DNA from: Micromonospora sp. WMMA1363
Lineage (GTDB): Bacteria; Actinomycetota; Actinomycetes; Mycobacteriales; Micromonosporaceae
Assembly (NCBI RefSeq): GCF_030345795.1
Contig: NZ_JAUALB010000001.1
Span: 1,545,001 to 1,609,000 of the forward strand
Reading direction: 5' to 3'
DNA length: 64,000 nt
Each line of letters begins with the position of its first letter. Positions within the stretch are counted from its first letter, which is position 1. The notes beneath the pieces are model-generated. The model saw only the letters and a program-made list of their open reading frames with translations. It ran no database searches and was not told the DNA's origin. A program made the position numbers and the translations under genes. Positions 48,519 to 57,700 of this stretch are shown here, piece by piece.

Positions 48519-48863
48519 GGACACCACGCCCGATCGGCCGTCACGGACCCCCACTCGTAGGGCCACCCGCTCGTCTCGGCCAACCGCCCGTCGTCCGACG
48601 CAGTGGACGCAGCCACCTGCGGTGACCGTAGCCGGCTGGGGTCCCCGGCACCGATGCCGCTCCGCTGGACCGCCGAACCCGCGCCGCCACACTCGGCACC
48701 TCACCGATCCCGATCCGTGGCGCACCTGGTCGGCGGTAGGCTGCGGCATGTGCCGGTGCGTGACGGGCGCCGCGACCATCGTGGCAGGCTGACCGGCCAG
48801 GGGCCGGCGGCGGTGCCGGACGGTGTCCGTGTCGTCGGGCCGCCTACAGGTGGTGTCAACCGA
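48519..48863. other. Region between thioesterase and deacetylase, no clear gene
   Basis: The deacetylase frame stays open back to about 48603, but the translation here is Arg/Pro/Ala-rich and unlike the family, so I treat it as noncoding. No operator or stem-loop was recognised. Confidence 0.4.
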
Positions 48864-49643
48864 GTGGTCGCGCGGTCGGGCCTGCTACGCCCGGCGCTCG
48901 TCCTGGCCACGGTGGGATTCCTGGCAAACGCCGTCCCGGCGGTGGCGTCCGTACCGGCGGTGCGGCAACGGGTGTTTCCCGCACTAGCCGGGCTCGGTCG
49001 GACCAGCCACGTCGCACTGACCTTCGACGATGGACCTGATCGGGCATCCACACCGCGGTTCCTGCGACTACTCGCCGCCGCGCGCGTCCGGGCGACGTTC
49101 TTCGTTCTTGGTCACATGCTCGACCGCGATCCCGGGCTGGGCCGGGAGATCGTGGCGGCCGGGCACGAGATGGCGGTACACGGGTGGGAGCACCGAAACC
49201 TGTTGCTGCGTCCGCCCTCGGCCGCCTACGACGACATCGCCCGAACCCGGGAGCGAATCGCCGAGATCACCGGCAGCGTGCCCGTCTGGTACCGGCCACC
49301 CTACGGAGTGTTGACGGTAGGCGCCCTGGCCGCCTGTCGGCGTCTGTACCTGACGCCCCGGCTGTGGACGGCGTGGGGACGTGACTGGAGGGCAGGGGCC
49401 ACACCGGCTTCGGTCTACCGGACAACGACGAGCTCGCTCTCCGGCGGAGGGACCGTGTTGTTGCACGACTCCGACTGCGAGTCACACCCGGGCGCGTGGC
49501 AGGCCACCCTGGGCGCCCTTCCGTTGCTGCTCGCCTGGGCGCACGACCGGCACCTGACGGTGGGCTCGTTGGGCGAGCATGACGACTCACCAGGTGAGGG
49601 TCGCGACCAGGAACAGCCTCGATGTCACCGAGGCGAGGAATAA
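48864..49643 (+). CDS. Polysaccharide deacetylase (NodB/CE4 family)
   Basis: 259 residues if the GTG at 48864 is used, giving an N-terminal hydrophobic anchor (LLRPALVLATVGFLANAV). CE4 motifs: HVALTFDDGPDRAS (catalytic Asp and metal Asp), HGWEHRNLL (metal His pair), RPPYGVLT, and a C-terminal VLLHDSD. All the expected metal ligands are present. It likely removes acetyl groups from a cell-wall glycan. It sits 28 bp upstream of a glycosyltransferase gene on the same strand, suggesting a shared envelope function. The start is uncertain because the frame is open upstream. Confidence 0.82.
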   Translation: MVARSGLLRPALVLATVGFLANAVPAVASVPAVRQRVFPALAGLGRTSHVALTFDDGPDRASTPRFLRLLAAARVRATFFVLGHMLDRDPGLGREIVAAGHEMAVHGWEHRNLLLRPPSAAYDDIARTRERIAEITGSVPVWYRPPYGVLTVGALAACRRLYLTPRLWTAWGRDWRAGATPASVYRTTTSSLSGGGTVLLHDSDCESHPGAWQATLGALPLLLAWAHDRHLTVGSLGEHDDSPGEGRDQEQPRCHRGEE

Positions 49644-49671
49644 TCCCGAGGCATCTGGGTAACGGCGCGGG

Positions 49672-50919
49672 ATGGAGCGCTCGGACCCCAAGGTGACAGC
49701 GCATCCCGGGACGACAGCCTGGGGCCGATGGTCGGATGTCGGTGATGTTTCGGCGCTGGTTGGTTGCCCGACTGCCGATCCCGTGGCGGGTGGTAGCGGC
49801 CGGGTGGTGGTGTTGTCGGCGGATATCGGCGCCGGCCACGATGCCGCCGCCGCGGAGCTGACTCGCCGGTTGACCGGGTACGGGCTGCGGGTCGAGCGGC
49901 TGAACGTCCTGTCGCTGCTGCCCGGTCCGCTACCGACGATGACGCGGGAGGCGTACCGGTCCCTGCTGCGCTGGTTTCCGCTCGGCTACAAGGCGCTGTT
50001 CGCGCTGACCGGTTGGTCCCAGTCGCCGGCCCGGGCGATCGGCGCGGTGCTCCGTCCCGCTCGCCAGCGGCTCCTGGCCAGGCTGCCGGCCGACACCCTG
50101 GCGGTGGTCACCACGTTTCCGTTCGCCAACCAGTTGGTGGGACCGCTGCGCCGAGACGGACGCCTGTCGGCGGGTGTGCTCACCTATGTGACCGACTTCG
50201 CGCTCCACCCGGCGTGGGTGGCACCGGGTATCGACGTCTACTGCGTCATACACGAGGCGGTCCGAGCTCAGGCCGAGCCGTTGGGAGCGCGACCGGTGCA
50301 GGTGGTCGACTCACTTGTGGCACCACCGTTCGTCCGGTCGAGCCGGCTGAGCAAGGCTGAGGCACGCCGCCGGTTCGGATTGCCGGAGAAAGACCGGCTT
50401 GCGCTGATCGTGGCCGGGTCGTGGGGCGTCGGACAGGTCGAGCGCACGGCGGCAGAGGTGCTCGCCAGCGGATGTGTCCGGCCGGTGGTGGTGTGCGGAC
50501 GCAACGAGGCGTTGCGTCGACGGCTACGCGGATATCCGGGGCACGTGTTCGGGTGGGTGACCGACATGCCGACCCTGATGCGGGCCTCGGACGTTGTGGT
50601 CGAGAACGCGGGCGGGCTGACCTGCCAGGAGTCTCTGGCCGCCGGCCTGCCCACGGTCACCTACCGCCCGATTCCCGGTCATGGGCGGGCCAACGCCGCA
50701 ATTCTCGACCGGCACGGACTGACCCAATACGTGGCCACCGCGGCGGAGTTGCCCGGCGCGTTGGCCGATGTGGTCGAGGCCGGGAGATCGGTGGTGCGCG
50801 CTCCGACCGGAGCGGACGTGGCCGCCATGGTGGCGAGATTGGTCGCCCCGCATCCATCCGCACAGCGGTTCGACGTCGCGTCCGTCGGGGATCGGATCCG
50901 CACTGATCGGAGCCCGTAA
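49672..50919 (+). CDS. MGDG-synthase-like glycosyltransferase (GT28)
   Basis: 415 residues. The N-terminal MGDG-synthase domain carries VVVLSADIGAGHDAAAAELT (lipid acceptor loop GAGH) and YKALFALTGWSQSPARA. The C-terminal GT28 domain carries LALIVAGSWGVGQVERTA, FGWVTDMPTLMRASDVVVEN, AGGLTCQESLAAGLPTV and NAAILDRHG. The family transfers sugars to diacylglycerol or polyprenyl lipids. The first 40 residues are atypical, so the real start may lie downstream. Likely operon with the preceding deacetylase. Confidence 0.82.
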   Translation: MERSDPKVTAHPGTTAWGRWSDVGDVSALVGCPTADPVAGGSGRVVVLSADIGAGHDAAAAELTRRLTGYGLRVERLNVLSLLPGPLPTMTREAYRSLLRWFPLGYKALFALTGWSQSPARAIGAVLRPARQRLLARLPADTLAVVTTFPFANQLVGPLRRDGRLSAGVLTYVTDFALHPAWVAPGIDVYCVIHEAVRAQAEPLGARPVQVVDSLVAPPFVRSSRLSKAEARRRFGLPEKDRLALIVAGSWGVGQVERTAAEVLASGCVRPVVVCGRNEALRRRLRGYPGHVFGWVTDMPTLMRASDVVVENAGGLTCQESLAAGLPTVTYRPIPGHGRANAAILDRHGLTQYVATAAELPGALADVVEAGRSVVRAPTGADVAAMVARLVAPHPSAQRFDVASVGDRIRTDRSP

Positions 50920-51232
50920 CACCCGGCTGCTGCTCGAGCTGACTCCACGCGACGTCGAACCGCTTGTGCTACCTGCCTCCCGCGTGGGCGGGATGGCCAC
51001 GCCCGGCCGGACGAAGCGCTAGCGCTGGCTCGCCCTGCTCGTGGCGCCCACGACGTCACTCGTCGTGGTGGTGTTTCTGGTTCCACTCGTCCTGCTGGTC
51101 GGGGCGCCGCAACGGACGCGGCGGTCAGCGGTGCTCTCCATCAGCGGATACGACCCCCATCCCGGCCCTCCCCATCGTTCACCGCCCTACTTCGCGGCAG
51201 TGCGATACCCGCTGGAGCCATCGTGATGGGAT
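50920..51232. other. Stretch after the glycosyltransferase gene
   Basis: A GTG-started 61-codon frame at 51041-51226 encodes one hydrophobic segment (TTSLVVVVFLVPLVLLV) followed by a basic, Pro-rich tail. It has no clear ribosome binding site or family, so I do not call it. Nothing else was seen. Confidence 0.35.
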
Positions 51233-51841
51233 TCACCACTCCCGAGTCTTCGGGTGACTCTTGTCTACCAGGTAGATGGTGATGTCGTCGGAGGTCGACA
51301 TCTCGGACTCCTTTTCGGTCACCACAATACCCGACGCCCCGAAGAATCGCTTGCTCCCGTTGTTGATCACCGACGTCCACGTTCGCGGACCGGGCATGGC
51401 CGACTGAACGGTCAGGGCCTGGGAGGTCAACTCACCGACACCGTCGAGGGACCAGGTTTCCTGACATTGGAGCGTCTGTTCCGTCTGTTCCGCACTCGCC
51501 ATGAGGAAGACGCATTGGTTGCCGAACCTACCGACCCTCTCGCCGCCCTTCAACAGATAGCCGGTGGACAGGGTCACGTCGCCAGGAGTGGGCCCATCCG
51601 GCCCGATGTCGTTGTACCTGCTGGTCGTTTCGGTCGTCAGTTCGATGCGCTTGAAGCGTGGCGAGTGAACTGGGCGTGAATGCTTGCCGTCCTCGAATTC
51701 GGGACGGTTGCCGTAGGCAGCCGACGCAGGGCCGTCATCGTGGGAAGGGCCGGCGTGGGCAGCCGCCGCCGTCGGAGTCAGAGCGGCGGCGCCGGCGAAG
51801 CAGATCGATGCACCAAGGCGAAAGATTCCAGAGGTACGCAT
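51233..51841 (-). CDS. Secreted allene-oxide-cyclase-barrel-like protein
   Basis: 202 residues from the ATG at 51841, after GGAACGACC. The N-terminal Sec signal is IFRLGASICFAGAAALTPTA ending AHA. The mature part shows the pattern of AOC-barrel/dirigent-like proteins of actinobacteria: DIGPDGPTPGDVTLSTGYLL, GERVGRFGNQCVFLMAS, LQCQETWSL, and a C-terminal barrel strand (SDDITIYLVD). Two Cys could form a disulfide. These proteins occur in secondary-metabolite and cell-surface contexts; no activity can be assigned. Stand-alone gene. Confidence 0.65.
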   Translation of the reverse strand: MRTSGIFRLGASICFAGAAALTPTAAAAHAGPSHDDGPASAAYGNRPEFEDGKHSRPVHSPRFKRIELTTETTSRYNDIGPDGPTPGDVTLSTGYLLKGGERVGRFGNQCVFLMASAEQTEQTLQCQETWSLDGVGELTSQALTVQSAMPGPRTWTSVINNGSKRFFGASGIVVTEKESEMSTSDDITIYLVDKSHPKTREW

Positions 51842-52402
51842 GGTCGTTCCTTTCACTCGGATCGGAGTTGCGGTACACGGTTGAACACAGGGAGAAGTTA
51901 CTTCACCTTGCACCCCAAGTGAGGCAGTTTCGACAAGCAGGGCACGCGTGGGTGAGATGATCGCTTCTCGAGCGTGCGACAGCGCACCGAACGATCGGTG
52001 ACACCCGCCCGGACATGCTCGTTCGCGCCCTGAACTCGATCTTTATGCGCGGTGCGACCACCACCGTCGCCGGGTCGCCTGGGTCCGCCGCCGGCCGGCG
52101 ATGCTCCGGGAGCACCGTCGGGTCCCACGGTCCTCGTCGGGCACCGACGTCGCCGTGGTCGGCTGGAAACCCTGGCCACTCGGATACCCGTCCGTCGACG
52201 CATGATCCGTGACCTGGTGGGTAGTAGCCGCCCGTCCGCACAGGGTTTCGCACGGCCGTGGTCCGTGGTGACGGGTGTAGAGCAGCTGTGCGGCAGGCGG
52301 CGTAATCGGGGGCTGATCCGGCGGCCCGGGTCCATCCGACGTTCTCGTGGGCGGTGCCGGGCACCGGTCAGGACGACTTGCCGGCCCGGACGGAGGCGCG
52401 CG
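51842..52402. other. Intergenic region between secreted protein and MFS genes
   Basis: 561 bp without a supported gene. Open frames exist on both strands but give Arg/Pro-rich low-complexity translations typical of GC-rich noncoding DNA. Promoters for both divergent genes should lie here; I could not pick out a regulator site. Confidence 0.4.
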
Positions 52403-53872
52403 GTGGACAGCGTACGGGCCGGAAGGCCGACCCGGCGGTGGGCGGTGGTGGGCGTCGGCCAGATGGCCGTCTTTCTGGCGGTCGTCACCGGCTCGATGCT
52501 GATCATCGCGGTGCCCGAGATCGCCCGGACTCTCGGCGCCGACGACGACGAGCAGGAGTGGCTCGTCGCCGGCTACGCCCTGACGTTCGGACTGCTACAG
52601 GTACCCGGTGGCCGGCTCGGTGACGTGTGCGGGCGGCGCAGGGTCTTCGTGGGTGGGCTCGTGCTGTTCGGTGTGGCCGGCGTCGCTGCCGGTCTCGCCC
52701 CGGTGACGCCCTGGCTGCTGACCGCGGTGGTGGTGCAGGGCGGTGCGCTCGGGGCGGCGATCCCCCAGATCTACGGGTTGATCCAGCAGCAATTCACCAA
52801 CGAGGAGAGGGGCCGCCCCTACGGCCTGCTCGGGGTGGCGTTCGCCCTCGCCATCGGGTCGGGCCCGATCCTGGGCGGACTGCTGGTCGACGTCGGGGCG
52901 GAGATCGGCTGGCGGCTGGTGTTCGCCGTGACCGCCCCTATCGCACTCCTGGCGGCCGGCCTGGGATGGTCCCTGATGCCAACGTCGTCGACGGCCCCGG
53001 ATCGTTCCTGGTGGCGCGAGATAGACCTGGTAGGCATCGTCTTGCTCATCGTCGGCGTGGCCACGCTGTGGGCGGCGATGGTGGAGGACGAGTCGCGCAC
53101 CTCCACCCTGTGGGTGCTCGGCCCGATCGGCCTTGTCGTCCTCGCCGGCTTCGTGTTCTGGGAGCGTCGGCGAGCGAGACACGGTTCGCCGCTGTTCGAC
53201 CTGGGCCTGCTGCGGATCCGCTCGTACGGCCTGGGCACCCTCATCGCGCTGCTGTTCGGTGCCTACGACGCGCTCTTCTACGTCATGGCGCTGTACCTGC
53301 AGAACGGCGTGAACCACGAACCGTTCACCGCCGGTCTCGTGATGACACCGATTGCCGTTGGCTCGGCTGCGGGGTCGCTCATCGGGGGCCGCGTGGTCGG
53401 GCGGGTGGGTCGCCGGGCGGTCGTTCTCGGACTGCTGATGGTCCTGGTCGGGTTGGCGGCGGTCGTAGTCGGTGATGTCTTCCTGCCGACCTTCGACAGC
53501 CCGCACTCGGCCGCCCTGCCGCTGCTCATCGCCGGCCTCGGCGGGGGCTTTGTCCTCAGCGGTGCCGGCAGCAGCCTGACCGTCGTCCCGAACCAGACGA
53601 TAACCATGTCGCAGGTGCCGGAAACACAGGCCGGCAGCGCCGCCGGGATGTTGCAGACCGGGTCGCGACTCGGAAGCTCGGCCGGGACGATCGGCGTCAG
53701 CACCGCGCTGTTCGTGACCGTGGACCGAACGGGCGGCAACTGGCTGGCGGCGTTTCGGGTGGCGCTGCTGATGATCGCGGCGTTCATCATCGCCGCGCTC
53801 GTGACCACCCTGGTCGACGTCTACACCAACCACGGCCGGGACAGCTGCCGTCCCGGCGGCCGCCGGCACTAG
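52403..53872 (+). CDS. MFS drug transporter, DHA2 (14-TM) family
   Basis: 489 residues from the GTG at 52403, with GGAGG eight bases upstream. Motif A-like GGRLGDVCGRRRVFVGGLV after TM2, motif C-like FALAIGSGPILGGLLVD in TM5, and many further helices through LLMIAAFIIAALVTTLVDVY make a 14-helix proton antiporter. The N-terminal sequence SMLIIAVPEIARTLGADD is typical of the family. Likely exports a toxic small molecule. No adjacent TetR regulator; it is convergent with the NACHT gene with 7 bp between stops. Confidence 0.88.
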   Translation: MDSVRAGRPTRRWAVVGVGQMAVFLAVVTGSMLIIAVPEIARTLGADDDEQEWLVAGYALTFGLLQVPGGRLGDVCGRRRVFVGGLVLFGVAGVAAGLAPVTPWLLTAVVVQGGALGAAIPQIYGLIQQQFTNEERGRPYGLLGVAFALAIGSGPILGGLLVDVGAEIGWRLVFAVTAPIALLAAGLGWSLMPTSSTAPDRSWWREIDLVGIVLLIVGVATLWAAMVEDESRTSTLWVLGPIGLVVLAGFVFWERRRARHGSPLFDLGLLRIRSYGLGTLIALLFGAYDALFYVMALYLQNGVNHEPFTAGLVMTPIAVGSAAGSLIGGRVVGRVGRRAVVLGLLMVLVGLAAVVVGDVFLPTFDSPHSAALPLLIAGLGGGFVLSGAGSSLTVVPNQTITMSQVPETQAGSAAGMLQTGSRLGSSAGTIGVSTALFVTVDRTGGNWLAAFRVALLMIAAFIIAALVTTLVDVYTNHGRDSCRPGGRRH

Positions 53873-53879
53873 CTTGGTC

Positions 53880-56372
53880 TCATGACCTGTGCGGCGTCAG
53901 CGACAACCAGTGCGCCTCCTCATCCTCGTGGCGGGGTTCTTCGCGGCCGCGCAGTGGTCGTCGTAGCGCGAGCTCCGGTGGCCGTCCCGGCCCGGTCTTG
54001 TGCCGCTGCTGCGAGAACGAGTGGCTGAGGTGATGCTGGAGACGGGCGTGGCGGAATTGGTAGACGGCGCCGGTTTGGCGGAACACGCCTCGGTGGTAGG
54101 CGTCGTCGAGAAAGGCGACGATGTGCCAGGGCAGCCGGCCGGTGAGCGGGAGCCACACGCGGGACAGGATCGTCCACTGCCCCCACACGGTGAAACAGAG
54201 CACGTACGAGAGCGCGCCGCCTAGCCCTCCGGCAGTTCCGATACGGAGCGCGTCCGGCAGGTTCCAGCTCAGTGGCCCGACGACTCCCTGGAACAGGTCG
54301 ATGACCAGGCGCCCGCCGAAGGTGATCGCCAGGGCGAGCGCGGGTGCCAGGATGAGGATCTGTTGGTTCGCCATCGTGCGGTTGGCGGACAGGAGGCTGA
54401 CCGGGGTGGCGGCGCAGGACACATCCACGGGTGTTTCGAGGGCGGCGATGAGCCCGAAGACCACTCCGGTGGCCGTACCGAAGATCAGTCCGAAGATCAG
54501 CATGTTGATGAGCGTGCTCCTGATCACCTCAGGGCTCGCGAGCGCAGTCGGCCAGTACAACGCGCGTTCGACGGTGATGGCCGATGCGTAGCCGACCCCC
54601 ATCACCGCTCCACCGAGCAGCACGACGGCGAACCGGGCGGTGAACGTGCGGATCGGGGTGTGGGCGAAGCCGGCGCGTCGACGGTGCGACCGTATCCGCA
54701 CACGGGTCGGCTCGAACCTGCCGCCGAGGGCGGTCAGCACTGCGTAGACGGTTCCGAAGGCGAGGCCGGCGGCTGGTCCCAGCATGGCCCCTTGCGCGAG
54801 GACCTGTTCGGGGCTGACCGGAGCAGCGAGCAGTCCGACCAACCAGGTCGACACGGTGATACACAGCGCGGATACCAGCATGACCGTCGTGATCCGCGTC
54901 GATCGTCGTAGCGAGTTGCTGAGCTGCCACCAGGCGAGGTCCCGTCGCTCCCGGCCGTTTCGTACCAGGTGGTGAGCGAGGTAGCCGAGCCAGCGCTCGG
55001 CACGCCGCGGGTCCCAGTCGCGCCGCCGGCGCCGGGAACCGCCGGGGTTCCGCTCGGCGGGGCGTGACCAATAGACAGCCGACACGAAACCCGCCAACAG
55101 GTGTTCCTCGAGGGAATCCGAGGTGGGAAAGCGGGTGCTGTCCAGCAGTTCGGCCGGATCGGTGTCCGGCGTTTCGCTGTACATCGTTCGCGCCAGGATG
55201 ACCATCAACGGGGTGGTCAGCGCCCTGGCGAGGTTCACACTCGCCTGGGACTCCTGGGTTCGCAGTTGCGCCAGGACCGGATCCCACACGGTCATGTGAC
55301 GGCCGGTGTCGTCGGTGACCCGCCGAACGGTTCGGGGCAGGTAGGCCGTGAGGTCGTCGAGGGTCAGCTCGGCAAGCTCGATGCCGGCCGCCCAGTTCAG
55401 GGGCCGACCTGCGGCGTGCACCGCCTCGGCGTACTCGGCGTGCCGGCTGGTCAAGATGAGCGGCAGCGAGGTCGCGTTGAGCGCGTCGAGCGCCTGCCGC
55501 CGCAGGCCCTCGGCGATCTCGTCGAACCCGTCCAGCACGGGCAGGATGAGGCCGGCGTCGACCAACGCGGCGGCCAGTGTCGGCCCGCCGGCGGCCCTGC
55601 GGGCCAGATGCGGATGATCGCGCAGCAGCCGACCGATCAGCCAATCCCGCAACGTGGTGGTCGTCGCGTCCCAGGATCCGACGCTGAAGATCACCGGCAC
55701 TCGGTCTGGGCCGGCGGAGGCCGCGAGAAAATCCAGAACGAACCTGACCGTCAGGACGGACTTGCCCGAGCCCGCCCGGCCGAGGATCACCAACCGCCCG
55801 GACGGGATCCTCCGGTAGACCTCGGCGACGCTGCGCACATCACCACTCAGGTCCAGGTGAGCCGCGGCGCCCCCCGGCGGGAGGCGCTGAATGTTCTCCG
55901 AATGATCCGTCAGATCAGCGGACGCCTCCTGCCACCGCACCGGCAGTGGAAACGGATCGTGGACCTGACCCTGCTCTTCCTCACCCTGCCACCGACGTCT
56001 GACTTCCCGCGCCAACTCGTCGGCCGCGGCGAGCACGGTGGGCACCGCCGACGAAACAGCAGCCCGGTTCGGCAGCGGCACAACCGACCCACGAACCGGC
56101 ACTGGCACATCCGCAACCACCCGGTCGGGTCGGGCGACCGCCGATCCGTCCGTCTTCGCGATCGTGGCCGCCAACAGCTGACGGTCCGAAGACGGGAGCT
56201 CCAGGGCATCAGCCAACAGGCTCACCGTTCCCAGCCGGTGATCAACCGTCTTCGCGGTCTCCAGTCGACGGATCGTCCGAACGCTCACCCCGGACCGCTC
56301 CGCCAGCTGCTCCTGCGTCAACCCCGCCTGGATCCGCAGCCGGCGCAACAGCCCACCAGGCTGATCCACCAC
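53880..56372 (-). CDS. HTH-NACHT-membrane STAND protein
   Basis: 830 residues. The N-terminal XRE-type HTH (LLRRLRIQAGLTQEQLAERS, residues 8-60) is followed by a linker and a NACHT NTPase: Walker A GRAGSGKS (198-205), Walker B LILPVLDGFDEIAEG (Asp281, Asp284, Glu285), and sensor TSLPLILTSRHAEYAE. After an arginine-rich segment (GGSRRRRRDW) come about six transmembrane helices between residues 480 and 740 (VMLVSALCITVSTWLVGLLA, FAVVLLGGAVMGVGYASA, LINMLIFGLIFGTATG, ILILAPALALAI and others). A soluble tail (FRHARLQHHLS) follows. It resembles Streptomyces NACHT proteins of unknown role. NACHT STAND proteins can be antiphage sensors; here the effector would be membrane perturbation. No partner gene is evident. 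Confidence 0.85.
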   Translation of the reverse strand: MVDQPGGLLRRLRIQAGLTQEQLAERSGVSVRTIRRLETAKTVDHRLGTVSLLADALELPSSDRQLLAATIAKTDGSAVARPDRVVADVPVPVRGSVVPLPNRAAVSSAVPTVLAAADELAREVRRRWQGEEEQGQVHDPFPLPVRWQEASADLTDHSENIQRLPPGGAAAHLDLSGDVRSVAEVYRRIPSGRLVILGRAGSGKSVLTVRFVLDFLAASAGPDRVPVIFSVGSWDATTTTLRDWLIGRLLRDHPHLARRAAGGPTLAAALVDAGLILPVLDGFDEIAEGLRRQALDALNATSLPLILTSRHAEYAEAVHAAGRPLNWAAGIELAELTLDDLTAYLPRTVRRVTDDTGRHMTVWDPVLAQLRTQESQASVNLARALTTPLMVILARTMYSETPDTDPAELLDSTRFPTSDSLEEHLLAGFVSAVYWSRPAERNPGGSRRRRRDWDPRRAERWLGYLAHHLVRNGRERRDLAWWQLSNSLRRSTRITTVMLVSALCITVSTWLVGLLAAPVSPEQVLAQGAMLGPAAGLAFGTVYAVLTALGGRFEPTRVRIRSHRRRAGFAHTPIRTFTARFAVVLLGGAVMGVGYASAITVERALYWPTALASPEVIRSTLINMLIFGLIFGTATGVVFGLIAALETPVDVSCAATPVSLLSANRTMANQQILILAPALALAITFGGRLVIDLFQGVVGPLSWNLPDALRIGTAGGLGGALSYVLCFTVWGQWTILSRVWLPLTGRLPWHIVAFLDDAYHRGVFRQTGAVYQFRHARLQHHLSHSFSQQRHKTGPGRPPELALRRPLRGREEPRHEDEEAHWLSLTPHRS

Positions 56373-56575
56373 GCCGCAGCACCTCCCCCGAGCACCGACA
56401 GCGATCAGGCTACCGTGACCGTCCAGTCACGACTCGTGCGGGGTTGGCCGCAGCACCCACGCGCAGCCAGTTGCTCCAGCCACGAAATACGACTGGGCGG
56501 CCCTCCGGGACCGGCCTCGGGCAGTGCCAGAGATGGTCGCGAAGGGCCGCCGGCCGGTGATTCGGCCCGGGTGGG

Positions 56576-56890
56576 TCAGCCGAAGCAGGTGGGCACCGGG
56601 TTCGGGCTACCGACGCAGTTGGTGGGCGAGTTGTCCACGATGAGCGCCTTGCCGACCGCGGTCACGGTGCCGGCGTTGTAGACACCACCAGGCGGCTCGG
56701 CAGAGCCGTTCTTGGTGATCTTGACATCGCCGAGCACCAGGACGTTGTTGGCGCCGCTGTAGACGCCGCCGGCCACCGCTCCGGCGCCGAGAGCCCGGTT
56801 GCGGGAGATTTCGGTGTGCCGAATGGCCACCTGGTTGCCGGCAGCGCCCTCGTTGACGAACACCCCGCCGCCGCCCGCGCCCCCGACACG
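56576..56890 (-). pseudogene. C-terminal remnant of a right-handed beta-helix protein
   Basis: The frame reads VFVNEGAAGNQVAIRHTEIS, then GGVYSGANNVLVLGDVKITK, then GGVYNAGTVTAVGKALIVDN, and ends CVGSPNPVPTCFG. These are three rungs of the parallel beta-helix found in actinobacterial cell-surface proteins. A stop codon in phase lies just upstream (about 56920), and no signal or earlier rungs follow in any frame over a useful length, so only the C-terminus remains. It may be a decayed gene or start at the internal GTG. Confidence 0.6.
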
Positions 56891-57291
56891 GCAAGGTCAG
56901 CAGCCCCCGCGACCACCAACCCCGCGGGGGTCGCCACCACCACACCAACCGCCACCGGCTACCCGGCTGCCGCACCACGGACTTCTGCTCTCCGTCACGC
57001 ACCACGAACACCTCACTCCGATCGAACGCCCCATGAACGAGCCCCCAGTCGCCGGCCATCCACCCAGCCAACAGACCACCAGGGCAAAGTGAAACACCCC
57101 ACATACGGGATACATAGGCATCAGTACGAAGAAACGCTCGAATGAGCTGATTCCGGTGCGGACACCACGTCGTGGTGGCTGCCGGTAGCCGTCTTCCACG
57201 GCGCGGATCCGCTCGCGCACCGCGTTGTGTTGTGGGTGTGGTCGATGGTGCCGTCGACGGTGTCCGCACCCACCACGGGCGCCAAGACTGG
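56891..57291. other. Region upstream of the CmtR-like gene
   Basis: About 400 bp with no supported gene. It contains decayed sequence from the beta-helix remnant, then AT-richer DNA. Probably holds the promoter of the metal-sensor operon. Confidence 0.4.
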
Positions 57292-57347
57292 ACATTCCAT
57301 CGTCACTTCGGGCTATCATCACTGGATGGCGATGACTGATGGAATGT
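57292..57347. repeat. 10-bp inverted repeat around the CmtR-like start codon
   Basis: ACATTCCATC at 57292-57301 and its exact reverse complement GATGGAATGT at 57338-57347, 36 bp apart, flank the ATG at 57326. It could be an operator pair for the ArsR-family protein or an mRNA hairpin sequestering the start. Confidence 0.7.
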
Positions 57348-57700
57348 GCGTCACCGCGAACATCGCGGCCGGGGTGACGCCGGCCGTCGCACTGTTCCGG
57401 TCCCTGGCCGACGAGACGCGACTGCGGATCGTGCGAACACTCGCAACTGGCGAGGCACGGGTGGTGGACCTGACCAGTGAGCTCGGGCTGGCCCAGTCGA
57501 CGGTGTCCAAGCACCTGGCCTGCCTGCGTGACTGCGGCCTGATCGACTACCGGGTCGAGGGACGGCAGTCGTTCTACTCGCTGACCCGCCCGGAGTTGAT
57601 GGACCTGCTCCGGGCCGCCGAAGGTGTCCTGGCCGCGACCGGCTCCGCTGTCGCCCTCTGCCCGACCCACGGCGCTCCGGCCGAGACGGCGACCCGGTGA
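57326..57700 (+). CDS. ArsR-family metal sensor, CmtR-like
   Basis: 124 residues. Winged HTH: ALFRSLADETRLRIVRTLAT, DLTSELGLAQSTVSKHLACL, and the wing YRVEGRQSFYSLT. Cys66 and Cys70 in the recognition helix (HLACLRDCGL) and Cys112 in the C-terminal tail (ALCPTHG) match the Cd(II)/Pb(II) ligands of mycobacterial CmtR. It should release DNA on binding Cd or Pb. Translationally coupled (GTGA) to a cation diffusion facilitator gene, which fits metal efflux. Confidence 0.88.
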   Translation: MAMTDGMCVTANIAAGVTPAVALFRSLADETRLRIVRTLATGEARVVDLTSELGLAQSTVSKHLACLRDCGLIDYRVEGRQSFYSLTRPELMDLLRAAEGVLAATGSAVALCPTHGAPAETATR

